This document shows, piece after piece, positions 27,590-39,278 of a stretch of 64,000 nucleotides of DNA (its first letter is position 1; the number at the start of each line of letters is the position of its first letter). Below the pieces are notes generated by a model. The model did no database searches. It was not told the DNA's origin and was given only the letters and a program-made list of their open reading frames with translations. Origin of the DNA: Paenibacillus aestuarii (GTDB lineage Bacteria; Bacillota; Bacilli; Paenibacillales; NBRC-103111); assembly GCF_027789125.1 (NCBI RefSeq), contig NZ_JAQFVF010000022.1, positions 1 through 64,000 on the forward strand. Reading direction: 5' to 3'. The translations under genes were made by a program, and so were the position numbers.

Positions 27590-27859
27590 ATGTCCAGACG
27601 GCCAGTCGTTGTGAAGTTGAGAACAGGACTTCATGCCAGACCTGCGGCATTGTTTGTTCAAGAGGCGAATAAGTTTTCATCTGAGATCTTCGTTGAAAAA
27701 GATGAGAAGAAAGTGAATGCCAAGAGCATCATGGGAATTATGAGCCTTGCGATCAGCACAGGGACCGAAGTCTTCATAAGCGCAGAAGGTTCGGACGCCG
27801 AGCAGGCTGTAAACGCTTTAGTCACATTGGTAAGCAAAGAAGAGTTGGAGAACCAATAA
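27590..27859 (+). CDS. HPr-family phosphocarrier at the crh locus, with His15 and Ser46
   Basis: 89 residues. Contains His15 in TGLHARPAAL, the PTS phosphorylation site, and Ser46 in VNAKSIMGIM, the HprK site. In Bacillus subtilis the gene after whiA is crh, whose product has Gln15 and therefore cannot carry PTS phosphate. Here the same locus encodes a protein that can be phosphorylated at both positions, so it may be a true HPr or a dual HPr/Crh. No ptsI follows; a terminator ends the unit. SD is GTAGGGGGAA. Confidence 0.9.
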   Translation: MSRRPVVVKLRTGLHARPAALFVQEANKFSSEIFVEKDEKKVNAKSIMGIMSLAISTGTEVFISAEGSDAEQAVNALVTLVSKEELENQ

Positions 27860-27866
27860 TTTTTAA

Positions 27867-27894
27867 GAAGCTTCCTTTCGAGGGAGCTTTTTTG
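27867..27894 (+). terminator. Terminator after the HPr-family gene
   Basis: AAGCTTCC and GGGAGCTT form the stem (one mismatch), followed by six T. Confidence 0.75.
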
Positions 27895-28080
27895 CAACTC
27901 AGCGGTAGGAATTTATGGCGAGCTTGTTAACAATTCATGGAAGTAAGCAACCTTTTCCTCAGTGACGCGTCTATATATAAACGTGGTCCTAGAAGGAAAA
28001 GGCTATTTGCCGTTCTTATCGGCATGTATATCCATCTAACCTCAGGCGCAATTTAATCAACAGAAAAAGGAGTTAGAGTA

Positions 28081-29844
28081 ATGAAATCGCATTGGAAAGT
28101 AAGTTCCGTGCTGCTAGCGTTCCTCGTTTTTCTAGCCAGCACAATTACCGCCCCAGCCGCACAGGCTGTATCGGCAAGTTCGTCCTTTATCCTACTTTAT
28201 ATCGATAAGTCCGAAGCTTTTGTGAATCAAGATCAAATTCACTTGGACGCTCCAGCAACAATTATTAAAGGGAGCACCTTTGTTCCAGCGAAGTTCCTGG
28301 GTGATTCCATGAATTTCAATGTAGAGTGGAGTGACGCTACCCGTACGATTACAATGTCGCCGCAAGGCAATTTGATCGTGCTGGATGTTGATCATAAGAC
28401 AGTAACGACGAATGGCATCAACACACCATTCGATGATGTCGCAGCGATCGTGAATGGGAAGCTGATCGTGAAGCTGACTTGGCTGGCCGATTATATGGGC
28501 GCGAAATACACGTACAATGAAGAGCTGCGTCGTGTAGAGATCGTCTATACACCGCCAGCAGAAGGGATCTATGTCGATCAGGACAGCAATTCCAGACCGG
28601 TGGCCAAGTTTACGACAGCGAAGCCTACATACCGTCTTGGAGAGCCTGTGAAGTATGTGGATCTGAGTTATGATCCGGACGCGGAAGGCATTGTTTCGTA
28701 TGACTGGACAGGTAACCAGGAGGCTTTCTTCAAGCCTGGCAAATATCCGGTGAGTTTGAAAGTTTCCGATCGTCACGGACATGTGAGCGATGTGTACACA
28801 AGCTACGTGACTGTTGTCGATGAACCGTACTTGAGCGAAGTTGAGTATCCGATCTATATGAAACCGGTAGGCGGATTCATTAAATCGGATTGGGGCACGA
28901 TCTGGTCTCATTTCAACAACATGGAGCCGATAGCTAAGCAAGTGACGCAAGTCACCGACCGAAAGCTGCTCGTCAGCGACAGTCCGGAGGAATTCACGGA
29001 GAAAGGGATCCTGTACCAGGATACGATCAACGGTAAGGCCCGTCTGTACGCCGACCATGTGAATGGAACGAAGCAAAAGATGACGATGGCGATCTTCGCC
29101 ACGAATAACAGTGACAAGCCGGTAACGATTCAAACGACGAACAAAGGGGAAGTGTACCCTTCGGTTTATGCGAACTTGATTGGCAGCGAAGCTTCTGTAG
29201 ACTTCTTGCTGAACAATGTCTATGATCAAAAGCTGACAGTTCCACCGCACCAAACGTATGTATATGCCAAGCTGCCTGATTTCTACCCAGGGCAAGGCGT
29301 TAACCTGTTCTACGATGTAGAAACGGACGGAGAGCTGCAAATGACGTTCGGTGTGACTGATCAGAGGCTGACACCGACAACGGTTCAGGAACTGCCTTAC
29401 TTGGCGTTTAACGGCCACGTGCGCGGGTCGTTCCCGGTTTCCGAAATCAATTGGAAGATCGATGCATCCTCTTTCACCAAAACGTCTGTCTTGACCATTG
29501 GTGACAATAAGACGGATCCGTTCGTTAAAGGATATGACGTGATGCGCAAGTCAGACGCGGAAAACAGCGGCAACTACGGCGTTGTGTACAAAATTCATGC
29601 TGACAAGCCGCGTAAAATGGCCGTGATGATTATGGCGAAAGGCGGCATTTTCAAAGGCCCGTTCAAAATTAACGGCGAAATTATTCCTGTGCCGGCTTCA
29701 GGCGTCATCACAGCCTTCGACGGAATGGAAGTATTGGCGCGTACAACCGGAACGGAGGACTCGCTTGATATCGAGTTCACGCCGCCGGCAGGCTCCGCGT
29801 TCCCAATTGATTTGATTTTCTATCCGTTGGAAGATAAAAAGTAA
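28081..29844 (+). CDS. Secreted protein with copper-amine-oxidase-type stalk domain and PKD domain
   Basis: 587 residues. A signal peptide (MKSHWKVSSVLLAFLVFLAS, cleavage near AQAVSA) is followed by a copper amine oxidase N-terminal-like stalk domain (~residues 35-160) with VNQDQIHLDAPATIIKGSTFVPAKFLGD and LRRVEIVYTP. A PKD-like beta domain (~175-260) with VDLSYDPDAEGIVSYDWTG follows. The C-terminal ~320 residues are rich in beta strand and not recognised. Such stalk domains are common in Paenibacillus surface proteins and are thought to mediate wall or matrix association. No LPXTG or SLH anchor is seen. Monocistronic, with a good AAAGGAG site and a terminator shared with clpP. Confidence 0.8.
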   Translation: MKSHWKVSSVLLAFLVFLASTITAPAAQAVSASSSFILLYIDKSEAFVNQDQIHLDAPATIIKGSTFVPAKFLGDSMNFNVEWSDATRTITMSPQGNLIVLDVDHKTVTTNGINTPFDDVAAIVNGKLIVKLTWLADYMGAKYTYNEELRRVEIVYTPPAEGIYVDQDSNSRPVAKFTTAKPTYRLGEPVKYVDLSYDPDAEGIVSYDWTGNQEAFFKPGKYPVSLKVSDRHGHVSDVYTSYVTVVDEPYLSEVEYPIYMKPVGGFIKSDWGTIWSHFNNMEPIAKQVTQVTDRKLLVSDSPEEFTEKGILYQDTINGKARLYADHVNGTKQKMTMAIFATNNSDKPVTIQTTNKGEVYPSVYANLIGSEASVDFLLNNVYDQKLTVPPHQTYVYAKLPDFYPGQGVNLFYDVETDGELQMTFGVTDQRLTPTTVQELPYLAFNGHVRGSFPVSEINWKIDASSFTKTSVLTIGDNKTDPFVKGYDVMRKSDAENSGNYGVVYKIHADKPRKMAVMIMAKGGIFKGPFKINGEIIPVPASGVITAFDGMEVLARTTGTEDSLDIEFTPPAGSAFPIDLIFYPLEDKK

Positions 29845-29847
29845 AAT

Positions 29848-29902
29848 AAAAAAACAGCCGATAACTGCTCATAAGAGCTGTTATGCGGCTGGTTTTTTTT
29901 AT
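29848..29902. terminator. Bidirectional terminator between the stalk protein and clpP
   Basis: A long hairpin: outer stem ACAGCCG/CGGCTGG and inner stem ATAACTGCTC/GAGCTGTTAT, flanked by an A run on the left and eight T on the right. It serves both converging genes. Confidence 0.88.
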
Positions 29903-29916
29903 TGCCAATGACAGGG

Positions 29917-30498
29917 TTATACGCGCTCGATAACTTTGTCGATAAGTCCGTATTCTGCGGCTTCTGCAGCAGTCATGAAATTATCACGATCTGTATCTTT
30001 CTCAATGCGCTCGAAAGATTGTCCGGTACGCTCGGCCAAAATTTTGTTCAAGTTGTCTCTCATCTTCAAGATGCGCTTCGCGCGGATCTCGATGTCGGAA
30101 GCTTGACCTTCAGCGCCGCCGAGCGGCTGGTGAATCATGACTTCGCTGTTAGGCAGGGCGTAACGCTTGCCTTTGGCGCCTGCTGTGAGCAGGAATGCGC
30201 CCATGGATGCGGCCATACCTACGCAGATGGTAGATACATCCGGCTTAATGAACTGCATGGTGTCAAAGATCGCCATACCGGCTGTGATCGAGCCACCAGG
30301 GCTGTTGATGTAAAGGCTGATATCTTTATCAGGATCTTGTGCGGCCAGGAAAAGCAGCTGTGCGATAATGGAGTTAGCGACAACATCGTTCACCGGAGTG
30401 CCAAGGAAGATGATGCGGTCCTTCAGCAAGCGGGAGTAGATGTCATAACCTCTTTCGCCGCGCGCGTCCTGTTCGACAACCATAGGGATAAAACTCAT
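29917..30498 (-). CDS. clpP: ATP-dependent Clp protease proteolytic subunit
   Basis: 193-residue serine protease that forms a tetradecameric barrel and works with ClpX or ClpC to degrade unfolded and regulatory proteins. The catalytic triad is visible: Ser in [11 protein letters not shown], His in [11 protein letters not shown], and Asp in [10 protein letters not shown]. The ATG at 30498 has an excellent GAAGGAGGT site; nine extra upstream codons are open but lack one. It is alone on the minus strand. Its promoter carries a CtsR-type heptad repeat, so it should be induced by heat and protein stress. Confidence 0.97.
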   Translation of the reverse strand: MSFIPMVVEQDARGERGYDIYSRLLKDRIIFLGTPVNDVVANSIIAQLLFLAAQDPDKDISLYINSPGGSITAGMAIFDTMQFIKPDVSTICVGMAASMGAFLLTAGAKGKRYALPNSEVMIHQPLGGAEGQASDIEIRAKRILKMRDNLNKILAERTGQSFERIEKDTDRDNFMTAAEAAEYGLIDKVIERV

Positions 30499-30573
30499 GG
30501 GAATTACCTCCTTCGATAGGTGCATGGTTCAAATCATGCATGCTAGTACATACTGTTAACAGTATCTACAAGT

Positions 30574-30602
30574 ATGATAACGAAAAAACCTGTAAAGGTC
30601 AA
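30574..30602 (-). promoter_or_regulatory. SigmaA promoter of clpP
   Basis: On the minus strand: TTGACC, a 17-base spacer and TATCAT. The -35 box is part of the CtsR heptad repeat. Confidence 0.75.
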
Positions 30603-30613
30603 TAAAGGTCAAA
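30597..30613. promoter_or_regulatory. ctsR box: CtsR operator upstream of clpP
   Basis: GGTCAAT-AAA-GGTCAAA, a tandem heptad with a three-base spacer. It matches the CtsR consensus RGTCAAA-N3-RGTCAAA, with one mismatch in the first heptad, and covers the clpP -35 box. Confidence 0.88.
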
Positions 30614-30621
30614 CTTAAAAA

Positions 30622-30650
30622 CAAAAAAAATCAGTTTTTCAACTGATTCA
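30622..30650 (-). terminator. Terminator of tRNA-Arg
   Basis: Read on the minus strand: AATCAGTTG-AAAA-ACTGATT followed by eight T. It sits between the tRNA and the clpP control region. Confidence 0.8.
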
Positions 30651-30660
30651 TCTTGATGGA

Positions 30661-30732
30661 CGCGCCCGAAGGGAATCGAACCCCTATCTCAGGCTCCGGA
30701 GGCCTACGTCATATCCATTGGACCACGGGCGC
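30661..30732 (-). tRNA. tRNA-Arg (CCG)
   Basis: Minus-strand cloverleaf. Acceptor GCGCCCG pairs with CGGGCGC, anticodon CCG lies in GCCTCCGGAGC, T-loop GGTTCGATT. CCA is not encoded. Confidence 0.92.
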
Positions 30733-30838
30733 ATGCTTATGAAATTACCGGAGCAAGGGTTATTATATGACAGGCTGAATAAAAAAGCAAGACTGTAAAC
30801 CCTTACAGCCTAAATTCGTTAAAAAGTTTGAACAAATG

Positions 30839-30867
30839 TTGTATATCGAGAATCATTTGGTTATAAT
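30839..30867 (+). promoter_or_regulatory. SigmaA promoter of the cggR-glycolytic operon
   Basis: TTGTAT, a 17-base spacer and a perfect TATAAT. The CggR-type operator begins 32 bases downstream. Confidence 0.82.
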
Positions 30868-30898
30868 GAGGGTGTAAGGCGATTTTTTTTCGCCCGGG

Positions 30899-30934
30899 TG
30901 GGACGTAAAATGTATACCCGGGACACAAAACGTC
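30899..30934 (+). promoter_or_regulatory. CggR operator
   Basis: TGGGAC-N6-TGTA-N4-CGGGAC-N6-CGTC. The layout equals the Bacillus subtilis CggR operator CGGGAC-N6-TGTC-N4-CGGGAC-N6-TGTC with three mismatches. It lies between the promoter and the cggR start. CCCGGGT/ACCCGGG (30893-30922) within it is also a perfect inverted repeat and could fold in the mRNA leader. Confidence 0.82.
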
Positions 30935-30954
30935 CATTTGATGGAGCAGGAGCG

Positions 30955-31998
30955 TTGACGGCGGTCATTATGAGAGAGATACTTGACATTCAAAAACAGC
31001 TCTTGCCGGATTTAATGGATATTATGAAGAAACGGTACTCGATTCTGCACCATATTCTTGTTTCCGGCGTTGTCGGACGAAGAACATTAGCTTCCTCCTT
31101 GGATATGACAGAGCGGGTGCTGCGCGGTGAAGTCGATTTCCTCAAAGAGCAGGGCTTGCTGGAGACTGATGCGACAGGCATGAAGATCAGTGAGTCAGGT
31201 CGTCAGCTCCTTGAAGCGATGGAGCCGATTGTGAAAGTCGCCTTCGGTCTGACCGACCTTGAGGAGAATATCCGCAAGGCGTTCAACCTGACGCAGGTCA
31301 TTATCGTTCCGGGTGATTCGGATCAGTCCAGTTTCACGAAGAAGGAGCTCGGACGAGCGGGGGCAGCAGCCTTGCGCAAGTACGTAGGCAAGGATGACAT
31401 CATTGCGGTCACCGGCGGTTCGACGATGGCGCAGATCGCTAACAATCTGGCAATCTCCTCGAAGATGAAAGGAAGTTTATTCGTTCCGGCGCGCGGTGGA
31501 CTTGGCGAAAGCGTGGATATGCAAGCGAACACGATTGCCTCCACCATGGCCAAGAAAACCGGCGGGAAATACAGAATGCTTCATGTTCCTGATCATCTCG
31601 GCGAAGAAGCTTACCAATCGTTGATCCAGGACTCGCAAATCCGGGAAGTTGTAGAAGCCGTGCGCAGTTGTCGCATTGTTGTACACGGAATCGGAGATGC
31701 TATGGTCATGGCACGCAGACGAAAGGTTGATGCGGAGACGACACGCAGTCTGCAGAATGACGGTGCGCTGGCAGAAGCCTTCGGGTATTATTTTGACCGG
31801 CAGGGGAATGTCGTGCACAAGATGCCTACCGTTGGGCTTAGGCTGGAAGATTTGCAGCGGGTCGAAGTCGTTATCGGCGTTGCCGGAGGCAAAAGCAAGG
31901 GAGAAGCCATCGCGTCTGTACTTCGATACGGGCAGGAAGATGTGCTTGTCATCGATGAGGCGGCGGCTATTGAAGTTATGGAGCACGTCAAAAAGTGA
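30955..31998 (+). CDS. cggR: Central glycolytic genes regulator CggR
   Basis: SorC/DeoR-type repressor of about 347 residues. An N-terminal winged HTH (GRRTLASSLDMTERVLRGEVDFLKEQGLL) is followed by a sugar-phosphate-binding domain (TGGSTMAQIANNL, ARGGLGESVDMQAN, GIGDAM and GGKSKGEAI). It represses the gapA operon until fructose-1,6-bisphosphate accumulates. The start is uncertain: a TTG at 30955 has GGAG eight bases upstream and an ATG at 30970 (MREILDIQKQLLPDL) matches relatives. A GTG at 30898 lies inside the operator and is unlikely. Confidence 0.93.
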   Translation: MTAVIMREILDIQKQLLPDLMDIMKKRYSILHHILVSGVVGRRTLASSLDMTERVLRGEVDFLKEQGLLETDATGMKISESGRQLLEAMEPIVKVAFGLTDLEENIRKAFNLTQVIIVPGDSDQSSFTKKELGRAGAAALRKYVGKDDIIAVTGGSTMAQIANNLAISSKMKGSLFVPARGGLGESVDMQANTIASTMAKKTGGKYRMLHVPDHLGEEAYQSLIQDSQIREVVEAVRSCRIVVHGIGDAMVMARRRKVDAETTRSLQNDGALAEAFGYYFDRQGNVVHKMPTVGLRLEDLQRVEVVIGVAGGKSKGEAIASVLRYGQEDVLVIDEAAAIEVMEHVKK

Positions 31999-32133
31999 CA
32001 TCATGACGAACACCCAGGTGTCTATAAAGTCCATTATTGCTGTTTCAATACTGAGGTATTGCGAGCTTGTCGTCGCTTTATACACATCGGCATTGGGTGC
32101 GAGTCTTGAAATAAATTATTTTTTCACTACTAG

Positions 32134-33150
<1,017 letters not shown>

Positions 33151-33171
33151 TTCATATTTCACACACTAACA

Positions 33172-33203
33172 CATAAAGAGGAGAAGCGATTCTCCTCTTT
33201 ATG
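33172..33203 (+). other. Perfect intercistronic hairpin between gapA and pgk
   Basis: Two 13-base arms (CATAAAGAGGAGA and its complement) with a 6-base loop and no T tail. It could be a partial terminator or an mRNA-stabilising 3' end that lets gapA message accumulate above pgk. Confidence 0.7.
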
Positions 33204-33255
33204 TCTGATTTCCTCTATAAATGCTTGTACATAATCCGCCCCGGGAGGTCTGTTC

Positions 33256-34437
33256 ATGAATAAGAAAAGTGTTCGCGATTGTGAGTTAGCAGGTAAGAGA
33301 GTATTTGTCCGCGTTGATTTCAACGTACCTTTGGAAAATGGTCAAATTACGGACGATACGCGCATTAGAGAGACTTTGCCAACGATTAAGTATTTGATTG
33401 AGAACGGCGCGAAAGTCATTCTGGCGAGCCACCTTGGACGTCCGAAAGGTCAAGTTGTGGAAGAGCTTCGCTTGACGCCAGTTGCTGCAAGACTGTCCGA
33501 GTTGCTTGGCAAGCCTGTTGCCAAAGCGGACGAAGCAGTTGGCGAAGCTGTGAAAGCGCAAGTTGCAGCCCTGCAAAACGGCGATGTTCTGCTTTTGGAA
33601 AACGTGCGTTTCTACGAAGGCGAAGAGAACAACGATCCGCAATTGGCGCAAGCTTTTGCTGAATTGGCTGACCTGTACGTTAACGACGCATTCGGTGCGG
33701 CTCACCGTGCACATGCTTCCACTGAAGGCATTGCTCACCACCTGCCAGCTGTATCCGGTCTGTTGATGGAAAAAGAGCTGGACGTTCTTGGCAAAGCGCT
33801 GAACAACCCTGCACGTCCTTTCACTGCGATCGTCGGCGGTTCCAAAGTTAAAGATAAAATCGCTGTGATCGAAAACCTTCTGAACATTGCAGACAACGTC
33901 TTGATCGGCGGCGGTCTGTCCTATACATTCCTGAAAGCACAAGGCTACGAAATCGGCAAATCCTTGCTGGATGACTCCAAGCTGGATCTTGTGCTTAGCT
34001 TCATGGCGAAAGCGAAAGAAAAAGGCGTAAACTTCCTGCTTCCAGTTGACATCGTGGTAACGGATAAATTCAGCGCAGACGCGAACACGCAAATCGTGGG
34101 CATCGACGGCATCCCGGCTGACTGGGAAGGCATCGACATCGGTCCAAAAACACGTGAATTGTACGCTGACGTTATTGCTAAATCCAAGCTAGTTGTGTGG
34201 AACGGACCAATGGGCGTATTCGAAATCGAGCCATTCTCCCACGGTACACGTGCGGTAGCGCAAGCTTGTGCAACAACTGAAGGCTATACCGTTATCGGCG
34301 GCGGTGACTCTGCTGCTGCGACTGAAAAGTTCCATTTGGCTGAGAAAATGGATCATATGTCCACAGGCGGCGGTGCTTCCCTGGAATTCATGGAAGGCAA
34401 GGCACTTCCGGGCGTTGAGGCTCTGAACGACAAATAA
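33256..34437 (+). CDS. pgk: Phosphoglycerate kinase
   Basis: 393 residues. Visible are [15 protein letters not shown], the substrate-binding [35 protein letters not shown] and the nucleotide-binding C-terminal [12 protein letters not shown] and [10 protein letters not shown]. Makes ATP and 3-phosphoglycerate from 1,3-bisphosphoglycerate. GGGAGG precedes the ATG. Confidence 0.98.
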   Translation: MNKKSVRDCELAGKRVFVRVDFNVPLENGQITDDTRIRETLPTIKYLIENGAKVILASHLGRPKGQVVEELRLTPVAARLSELLGKPVAKADEAVGEAVKAQVAALQNGDVLLLENVRFYEGEENNDPQLAQAFAELADLYVNDAFGAAHRAHASTEGIAHHLPAVSGLLMEKELDVLGKALNNPARPFTAIVGGSKVKDKIAVIENLLNIADNVLIGGGLSYTFLKAQGYEIGKSLLDDSKLDLVLSFMAKAKEKGVNFLLPVDIVVTDKFSADANTQIVGIDGIPADWEGIDIGPKTRELYADVIAKSKLVVWNGPMGVFEIEPFSHGTRAVAQACATTEGYTVIGGGDSAAATEKFHLAEKMDHMSTGGGASLEFMEGKALPGVEALNDK

Positions 34438-34449
34438 TTTTTGGGCTAA

Positions 34450-35217
<768 letters not shown>

Positions 35218-35218
35218 T

Positions 35219-36757
35219 ATGTCCAGACCGAAACCGGTAGCGTTGATCATTCTGGACGGCTTCGGGCTTCGAGCAGACGAGCAGGGCAATGCGGTTGCTC
35301 ATGCGAAAAAGCCCAACTACGACCGTTACTGGTCGACTTATCCACATACAACCTTGACGGCATGCGGTGAAGCCGTAGGTTTGCCTGAAGGCCAGATGGG
35401 GAATTCTGAGGTAGGGCACTTGAACATCGGCGCAGGCCGTATCGTGTACCAAGACCTGACCCGGATCTCGAAATCGATTCGTGATGGCGAATTTTACGAC
35501 AATGAAACGCTGCTCGGCGCGGTGCGCCATGCCAAAACGAACGGCAAGAAGCTGCACTTATACGGCCTGCTTTCCGACGGCGGCGTACACAGCCACATTC
35601 AGCACTTGTTCGCACTGCTCGACTTGGCGAAAAAAGAAGAGCTGCAAGAAGTGTACATCCACGCGTTCTTGGACGGCCGCGACGTAGCGCCGGACTCCGC
35701 GAAGAAGTACATGGAAGAGCTGCTGAACAAAATCGCCGAAGTCGGCGTAGGCAAAGTAGCGACTGTCCAAGGCCGCTACTACGCAATGGATCGCGACAAG
35801 CGCTGGGAGCGTACGGAGAAATCCTACCGCGCCATGGTGTACGGCGAAGGTCCAACTTACACGGATCCGATGCAAGCGATCATTGAATCCTACGAGAAGT
35901 CGGTCTATGACGAGTTCGTCATGCCGACGGTCATTACAGGCGAAGATGGCAAGCCTGTCGGTCTGGTTGAATCCGGCGACGCTGTCGTATTCTTCAACTT
36001 CCGTCCGGACCGTGCGATTCAGCTTTCGCAAGTGTTCACGAACGAAGACTTCCGCGGATTCGATCGCGGCGACAAGGCACCAAAAAGCTTGTACTACGTA
36101 TGTCTGACGCTGTTCAGCGAGTCCGTAGACGGCTTCGTCGCATACAAGCCTAAGGATCTGGATAACACGCTGGGCGAAGTGCTCGCTCAGAATAATCTGA
36201 AACAGCTGCGCATCGCCGAGACAGAGAAATACCCGCATGTTACGTTCTTCTTTAGCGGCGGACGTGATGTCGAGCTTCCTGGCGAGACGCGTATTCTCAT
36301 TCCTTCGCCAAAGGTAGCGACTTACGACTTGCAGCCGGAAATGAGCGCATACGAAGTAGCAGAAGCAGCTGTGAAGGAAATCGAAGCCGAGCGTCAAGAT
36401 GTCATCATCTTGAACTTTGCTAACCCTGACATGGTAGGTCACTCCGGTCTGCTGGAGCCAACGGTGAAAGCGATCGAAGCGACAGACGAGTGCTTGGGCA
36501 AGGTCGTTGACGCTATCATCGCTAAAGGCGGCGTTGTCTGCATTACAGCCGATCACGGAAATGCTGACGTTGTCACCAACCCGGACGGCACGCGCAATAC
36601 CGCACATACGACAAATCCCGTGCCTTTTATTGTGACGGACAAATCTGTTACACTAAGAGACGGTGGAATTTTGGCAGATATTGCCCCGACAATGCTTGAT
36701 TTCTTGGGTGTTCAACAACCGGAGCAAATGACTGGGGCAACGATTCTTAAACGCTAA
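35219..36757 (+). CDS. gpmI: 2,3-bisphosphoglycerate-independent phosphoglycerate mutase
   Basis: 512 residues, alkaline-phosphatase-type fold with two manganese ions. [10 protein letters not shown] at the N terminus, the nucleophile Ser in [33 protein letters not shown], and the C-terminal metal site [12 protein letters not shown] and ITADHGNAD. Converts 3- to 2-phosphoglycerate. In Bacillales spores this enzyme is silenced by acid pH. Coupled to tpiA by a one-base gap. Confidence 0.98.
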   Translation: MSRPKPVALIILDGFGLRADEQGNAVAHAKKPNYDRYWSTYPHTTLTACGEAVGLPEGQMGNSEVGHLNIGAGRIVYQDLTRISKSIRDGEFYDNETLLGAVRHAKTNGKKLHLYGLLSDGGVHSHIQHLFALLDLAKKEELQEVYIHAFLDGRDVAPDSAKKYMEELLNKIAEVGVGKVATVQGRYYAMDRDKRWERTEKSYRAMVYGEGPTYTDPMQAIIESYEKSVYDEFVMPTVITGEDGKPVGLVESGDAVVFFNFRPDRAIQLSQVFTNEDFRGFDRGDKAPKSLYYVCLTLFSESVDGFVAYKPKDLDNTLGEVLAQNNLKQLRIAETEKYPHVTFFFSGGRDVELPGETRILIPSPKVATYDLQPEMSAYEVAEAAVKEIEAERQDVIILNFANPDMVGHSGLLEPTVKAIEATDECLGKVVDAIIAKGGVVCITADHGNADVVTNPDGTRNTAHTTNPVPFIVTDKSVTLRDGGILADIAPTMLDFLGVQQPEQMTGATILKR

Positions 36758-36782
36758 TTATTAACTATTAAAAGGAGTGTAA

Positions 36783-38081
<1,299 letters not shown>

Positions 38082-38129
38082 GCTTCGTGCGTATTGTATA
38101 ACTAAATATTCCGAGAGGGGACTACCGGC

Positions 38130-38846
38130 ATGAGCAATTGGTTGAAGACTATTTTATTTATAATAGGATCAGCGCTGCTTACCCATTTGCCGCTAATCCC
38201 CTCTTCTTTTTTTCGCAATCTAGATACGATGGTGCATGAGTTTGGGCATGCGGTCGTCACGCTGGCGCTTTCGGGGAAAGTGATGTACATCAACCTGTAC
38301 GCTGATCATAGCGGGGTGACCTACTCATCTTTGACGAAGTCCTGGGCGTTCCTGCCTGTCTCATTAGCCGGCTATTTCACGGCTTCCTTATTCGCCTGGT
38401 TCCTCTTCTCGGCTTATTCCCGAGGTAAGCAGCGGTTAGGCCTGCAGGTGATGACGGTGCTGGCCGTGCTGTCCTTGGTGCTTTTTGTCCGCAATGCGTT
38501 CGGTGTGACGTGGCTGATCGGCTTTATCGTGCTGACCATCCTTGTGCTCGCGTTGACGCCTAAGTGGCTGAGGGACTTTTATTACTTGTTGGTCGCGTTC
38601 ATTTGTCTGGAGGAATCGGTGTTTGGACCGTTCTCGTTGATTCTGTACGCGTCCCGCAATGCCGGTCAGGCAGGGGATGCCAGCAATTTGGCGAATTACA
38701 CGGGAATTCCTGCCATCGTGTGGGCTGTTGTGTTTACTTTATTTGCGCTATGGTGTGCGAAGCAAGCCGTGCAGGCCTTCCTTGGCCGCAACAAAGGATC
38801 ACGGGTGCGCGGCAAGCAAGTACCTGTTCCATATAAACGCGAGTAG
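38130..38846 (+). CDS. Membrane M50-type metallopeptidase-like protein
   Basis: 238 residues, about six membrane spans. The zinc-binding HEFGH motif (MVHEFGHAVV) lies at about residue 36, between the first two hydrophobic stretches, as in M50/M50B-like proteases that cleave within or near the membrane. A second M50 signature (NPDG-like) is not evident, so activity is uncertain. The arginine/lysine-rich C terminus is cytoplasmic. It lies 48 bases after eno in the same direction with no terminator between them, so it may be the last gene of the glycolytic transcript. Substrate unknown. Confidence 0.72.
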   Translation: MSNWLKTILFIIGSALLTHLPLIPSSFFRNLDTMVHEFGHAVVTLALSGKVMYINLYADHSGVTYSSLTKSWAFLPVSLAGYFTASLFAWFLFSAYSRGKQRLGLQVMTVLAVLSLVLFVRNAFGVTWLIGFIVLTILVLALTPKWLRDFYYLLVAFICLEESVFGPFSLILYASRNAGQAGDASNLANYTGIPAIVWAVVFTLFALWCAKQAVQAFLGRNKGSRVRGKQVPVPYKRE

Positions 38847-38882
38847 TTTAGTGGGCGATTTTGAAGGGGCGGTCTCCTTTTC

Positions 38883-38911
38883 TTGTAATTGGGGACAAAC
38901 TATGCTAAAAT
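38883..38911 (+). promoter_or_regulatory. SigmaA promoter of secG
   Basis: TTGTAA, a 17-base spacer and TAAAAT, 50 bases before the secG ATG. Confidence 0.6.
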
Positions 38912-38961
38912 ACTCATGCTAGTTGTATAACCAAAGAACAGGCAATTGAGGTGCTAATAAC

Positions 38962-39198
38962 ATGGTAATTTTTGTGAAAATTTTGTTGATCATAGCTTCG
39001 ATCGGATTGATTTGCGTTGTCTTGCTGCAAAAAGGTAAGAGTGCAGGCTTGTCCGGTGCGATCTCTGGTGGTGCCGAGCACCTGTTCGGTAAGCAAAAAG
39101 CGCGCGGTTTAGAATTGTTTTTATCCCGTTTCACGATGGGGCTTGCGGCTGCATTTTTCATTCTGTCGATTGTCGTCGCATACATTGTGAAAGGCTAA
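38962..39198 (+). CDS. secG: Preprotein translocase subunit SecG
   Basis: 78 residues with two membrane helices separated by the family loop [19 protein letters not shown] and [10 protein letters not shown]. SecG stabilises the SecYEG channel and stimulates SecA cycling. GAGGTG lies upstream of the ATG. The order secG-esterase-rnr-smpB-ssrA is conserved in Bacillales. Confidence 0.95.
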   Translation: MVIFVKILLIIASIGLICVVLLQKGKSAGLSGAISGGAEHLFGKQKARGLELFLSRFTMGLAAAFFILSIVVAYIVKG

Positions 39199-39213
39199 CA
39201 CACATAAAACGAT

Positions 39214-39247
39214 AACAGCAGGGGAAATCTACTCCTGCTGTTTTTTC
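39214..39247 (+). terminator. Terminator after secG
   Basis: AACAGCAGG and CCTGCTGTT form a stem with a 12-base loop, followed by six T. Confidence 0.85.
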
Positions 39248-39278
39248 ATTTTACTCAGCCATTCACGCATGTGAGGAG

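Noticed and set aside
28192..29418. A 408-codon antisense frame opposite the stalk/PKD protein gene
   Set aside because: No promoter, no ribosome site and a composition very rich in Arg, His and Ile; the plus-strand gene has a signal peptide and known domains.
30898..30954. GTG at 30898 as the cggR start
   Set aside because: It would place the CggR operator inside the coding sequence and add ~20 residues not seen in the family.
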